Source: an uncultured Eubacteriales bacterium
GTDB taxonomy: Bacteria > Bacillota > Clostridia > Lachnospirales > Anaerotignaceae
Assembly (NCBI GenBank): GCA_900546215.1
Contig: URCD01000059.1
Coordinates: 1-14,203, forward strand
DNA length: 14,203 bases
Direction: 5' to 3'
Shown: positions 11,986 through 14,203 of the stretch, piece by piece
Position numbering within the stretch: the stretch's first letter is position 1
How the letters are laid out: every line of letters begins with the position of its first letter
Notes under the pieces: model-generated
What the model was told of the DNA's origin: nothing
The model's input: only the letters and a program-made list of their open reading frames with translations
Databases searched by the model: none
Position numbers and translations under genes: made by a program

Positions 11986-12954
11986 TTACTCATTAAAGAA
12001 GTCAAGAACAACCTTATTAAATTTTTTATATGCTGTCTGGCATAAATCGTGTATCCCGTATTCCTCTGCTGTAAAACGAACCCATCTGCAGTTTTTCATT
12101 GTATTACTCATCCATTTTCCATGCTCGGGAGTAGTCAGCATGCTTAAATCTCCGGTTATATACATAGAAGGCACAGTAATTTGGGTAATAAGGTCACTCC
12201 AATCAAGCATCAGATGGTCAAGCATGAGTTTTGAAACAAACTCCTTCTGAGCTTCCGCCATTTCAGGGCGTTGGCATATCTTTTCCCAGTACCCGTCCGG
12301 AATCTGTTTTGATGTTTCTTCATCAAAGAACATTACACCTCTGTGGAAACACATTTCAAACGCTTCTGTAATGGGGGAACCTTCCGGAAGCCATGTATTG
12401 CCGGACTCTGCAATAGTATTAACAAGCGTCCAGCAGTCCATACGGTTAGTTGAAGTGCGTGCAATGTCAGCCGCCTTATATTTAGGGTTGGCCACAATAG
12501 CAGCCGGCTCCTCGTCAAAAATAACCTTGTTGATTTTTTCCTGTCCAAAAATTTCTATATAGCTCCAAATCACACTGCATCCCATTGACCATCCGCAAAG
12601 ATTTACTTTTGGTGAACCAATCGCTTCAATAAATTCATGCAAATCAGCACCAAGTCTGTGAATATGAGCACCGTGGCTGGCCACAGATTTACCATGCCCT
12701 CTCAGTTCAAGCGAATACACGGAATAATACTCAGAAAAGTCAGGAGCATTAAGCATCCATGTATCAGCATCATCTATGCCTCCATGAATTAGTATTAGAG
12801 GCATTCCCTCTCCTTTATGTAAAAAACGAAGTTTAATATGGTCCTTTGTTTCAAAATAATTTTCGGTAAAACCTTCCATTAAAGGATTCTTTGTATAAGG
12901 AACAGCTCCATTTAAAATTCTGCTATTTTCACAAACAATATTATTTGAATTCAT
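11986..12954 (-). CDS. Alpha/beta-fold hydrolase
   Basis: A 322-residue cytoplasmic hydrolase (no signal peptide). The oxyanion motif HGG is at 57-59 (LILIHGGID), ELRGHGKS at 83-90, and the nucleophile Ser123 in the elbow GWSMGC (121-126). The likely acid is Asp269 (YITGDLS) and the base His302 (GIHDLC), in the usual order. A cap domain probably occupies about 155-250. The substrate (ester, lactone, amide, carbon-carbon bond) is not evident. The ATG at 12954 follows AGGAGGAAG. It starts 14 bp after the MFS transporter stop codon, so both are one operon; import by the transporter followed by hydrolysis is a natural but unproven reading. Confidence 0.88.
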   Translation of the reverse strand: MNSNNIVCENSRILNGAVPYTKNPLMEGFTENYFETKDHIKLRFLHKGEGMPLILIHGGIDDADTWMLNAPDFSEYYSVYSLELRGHGKSVASHGAHIHRLGADLHEFIEAIGSPKVNLCGWSMGCSVIWSYIEIFGQEKINKVIFDEEPAAIVANPKYKAADIARTSTNRMDCWTLVNTIAESGNTWLPEGSPITEAFEMCFHRGVMFFDEETSKQIPDGYWEKICQRPEMAEAQKEFVSKLMLDHLMLDWSDLITQITVPSMYITGDLSMLTTPEHGKWMSNTMKNCRWVRFTAEEYGIHDLCQTAYKKFNKVVLDFFNE

Positions 12955-12968
12955 ATTTCTTCCTCCTG

Positions 12969-14177
12969 TTAATTATTATCTTTATTTGGAAAAGCTAGCT
13001 TATAAGCCCTTCCGTATATGAAGTAACCAATAACGCCGAGTATGATACAGCATATGCCTGAAATCAGGATACAGTCAGACGGGTTTGCCGAACCCAATAT
13101 CATGTTTGAAATAATTCCAGGCACATAGCCGCAAAGGGCCTCGCCTATAAACATAAACCCTGTAAAAAGGCCCACTGCAGTGCCTGCTGCTTTCCCCTTT
13201 ACTGCATTTCCAAGTACTGTAGTAATCCCACTGTGCTGGGCATTTATGCCTACGGATGCAATACAGAATAAAATACCGATTGTTATTACAGAATTGGCAT
13301 GTGTTGCTAATACAAATGCTATTCCTGTAAGAAGCATCATAGCAGTTACGCTGTATTGTCTGCATACCTTCAGTACAACAAATATAGCAGCCATAATTAC
13401 AACACCGATAAATGTTGCAAGGCTTGTCAGTGTTCCTACATGCGCTGACGTTCCAATTTGAAGCTCATTGATAATTAAGCTTGAGAGGTTCACTGTCATA
13501 CCCATATAGAACAGAGCGGCGACAAATTTAAAAATAATCAGTGCAATAATACTTCCAGGAATTTTGTTCGTATCATTACCTTCACTGTCAGCTGTTTCTT
13601 CATTGTTTGCCTGAGCCTTATCTGAAGGATACCAGATAATAGTAACTATAATTGCTGCTGCAACCACCCAATAAATATCAAAGGCCTTTACCCATTCACC
13701 GCTTGCTGCTAAAAATCCCATAGCCGCATTGGCAAATACCATGCCGACACTGGTTGTTGCATCGTTTAAGCCATAAATCTTGTCACTCAGATTCGTTGGA
13801 GTAATTGCTGAAAGTGCTGATATATTGGCTGTAGGAATTGAGCCTGCTGCAAAGCCAGTCATAGCAGATCCCACAATTGCGGTATAAATATTTTGATTAC
13901 CCATAAATCTAACGAGTAGTCCTCCTGCCAGCATTAAGCCCATTGACCCGAGAATTAATGGCTTTCTCCCAACAAAGCGAATCATCGCAGCAGATACAAA
14001 TCCGCCAATCATTGCGACAACACCAGGAATAGTTGCAATTGACATAACAAGTGCATCCTGTCCGGGATAAGTGTTATAAATATATCCCAGAGGAGTATAC
14101 GCAGCTACATAAAACCATGCAACAAAAGTAGAAAGCAATATTGGAATTAATCTTTTAATAAACTGTGAGTTTCCCAT
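12969..14177 (-). CDS. Major facilitator superfamily (MFS) transporter
   Basis: A 402-residue membrane protein with about 12 hydrophobic segments in two halves, split by a hydrophilic charged loop (residues about 203-228: SDKAQANNEETADSEGNDTN). The loop after segment 2 reads GGFVSAAMIRFVGRKPLIL, matching the MFS motif A region with its GRKP turn. It moves a small solute across the membrane, driven by an ion gradient; import or export cannot be told. The start at 14177 is preferred because GGGAGG (14190-14185) is 7 nt away; the ATG at 14183 is nearly on top of that site and would add two residues. It is first in an operon with the alpha/beta hydrolase. Its promoter lies beyond the window. Confidence 0.92.
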   Translation of the reverse strand: MGNSQFIKRLIPILLSTFVAWFYVAAYTPLGYIYNTYPGQDALVMSIATIPGVVAMIGGFVSAAMIRFVGRKPLILGSMGLMLAGGLLVRFMGNQNIYTAIVGSAMTGFAAGSIPTANISALSAITPTNLSDKIYGLNDATTSVGMVFANAAMGFLAASGEWVKAFDIYWVVAAAIIVTIIWYPSDKAQANNEETADSEGNDTNKIPGSIIALIIFKFVAALFYMGMTVNLSSLIINELQIGTSAHVGTLTSLATFIGVVIMAAIFVVLKVCRQYSVTAMMLLTGIAFVLATHANSVITIGILFCIASVGINAQHSGITTVLGNAVKGKAAGTAVGLFTGFMFIGEALCGYVPGIISNMILGSANPSDCILISGICCIILGVIGYFIYGRAYKLAFPNKDNN

Positions 14178-14203
14178 TTTCATTCCTCCCTTAATAAAAA
14201 AGA

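Noticed and set aside
11951..12250. Plus-strand frame of 99 codons behind a good ribosome binding site.
   Set aside because: Almost all of it is antisense to the hydrolase gene, whose catalytic motifs are clear; the product resembles no protein I know. Only its start is kept, as a finding.

Overview
The window looks like a chromosome segment of a low-GC Gram-positive anaerobe of class Clostridia (Lachnospiraceae-like). This rests on strong GGAGG ribosome binding sites before almost every gene, AT-rich promoters, many intrinsic terminators, a CwlD-like amidase typical of endospore formers, and the flavin/Fe-S reductase and secreted-protein types found in this group. Genus and species cannot be read from the sequence.

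Left region (about 1-2560): the decayed end of an integrated element (prophage or ICE). It holds an immunity-type switch: a Cro-like HTH gene broken by a frameshift, facing away from an intact CI/LexA-type S24 repressor across a nearly mirror-symmetric double promoter. It also holds a secreted YHYH-domain protein, a small HTH gene on the minus strand, and a tyrosine-integrase pseudogene that has lost the middle of its catalytic domain and its C-terminus. The integrase relic stops about 75 bp from the 3' end of an intact tRNA-Ser(CGA) gene, a classical attachment position. The other end of the element is not in the window.

Middle region (about 2588-7782): ordinary chromosomal genes. On the minus strand these are tRNA-Ser, a flavoprotein with a CX2CX2CX6C iron-sulfur motif, a class I aminotransferase and a membrane-anchored HtrA-type PDZ protease, most with their own promoter or terminator. 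On the plus strand is a tight two-gene unit: RdgB/HAM1 nucleotide pyrophosphatase and a YfcE-type metallophosphoesterase, ended by a good terminator.

Right region (about 7783-14203): a secreted 5'-nucleotidase-family protein with a C-terminal LysM domain, preceded by a structured leader and followed by a strong terminator; a gene-free stretch with several hairpins, two of them mutually exclusive; a translationally coupled minus-strand pair (DUF4430-like lipidless anchored protein, then an ECF S-component-like membrane protein); a CwlD-like amidase on the plus strand; and a minus-strand operon of an MFS transporter followed by an alpha/beta hydrolase.

I see no complete, clearly new multi-gene system. 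The most informative items are the integrase/tRNA scar with its one-sided immunity switch, the nucleotidase leader, the hairpin-rich intergenic stretch at 9911-10076, and the DUF4430/S-component pair.
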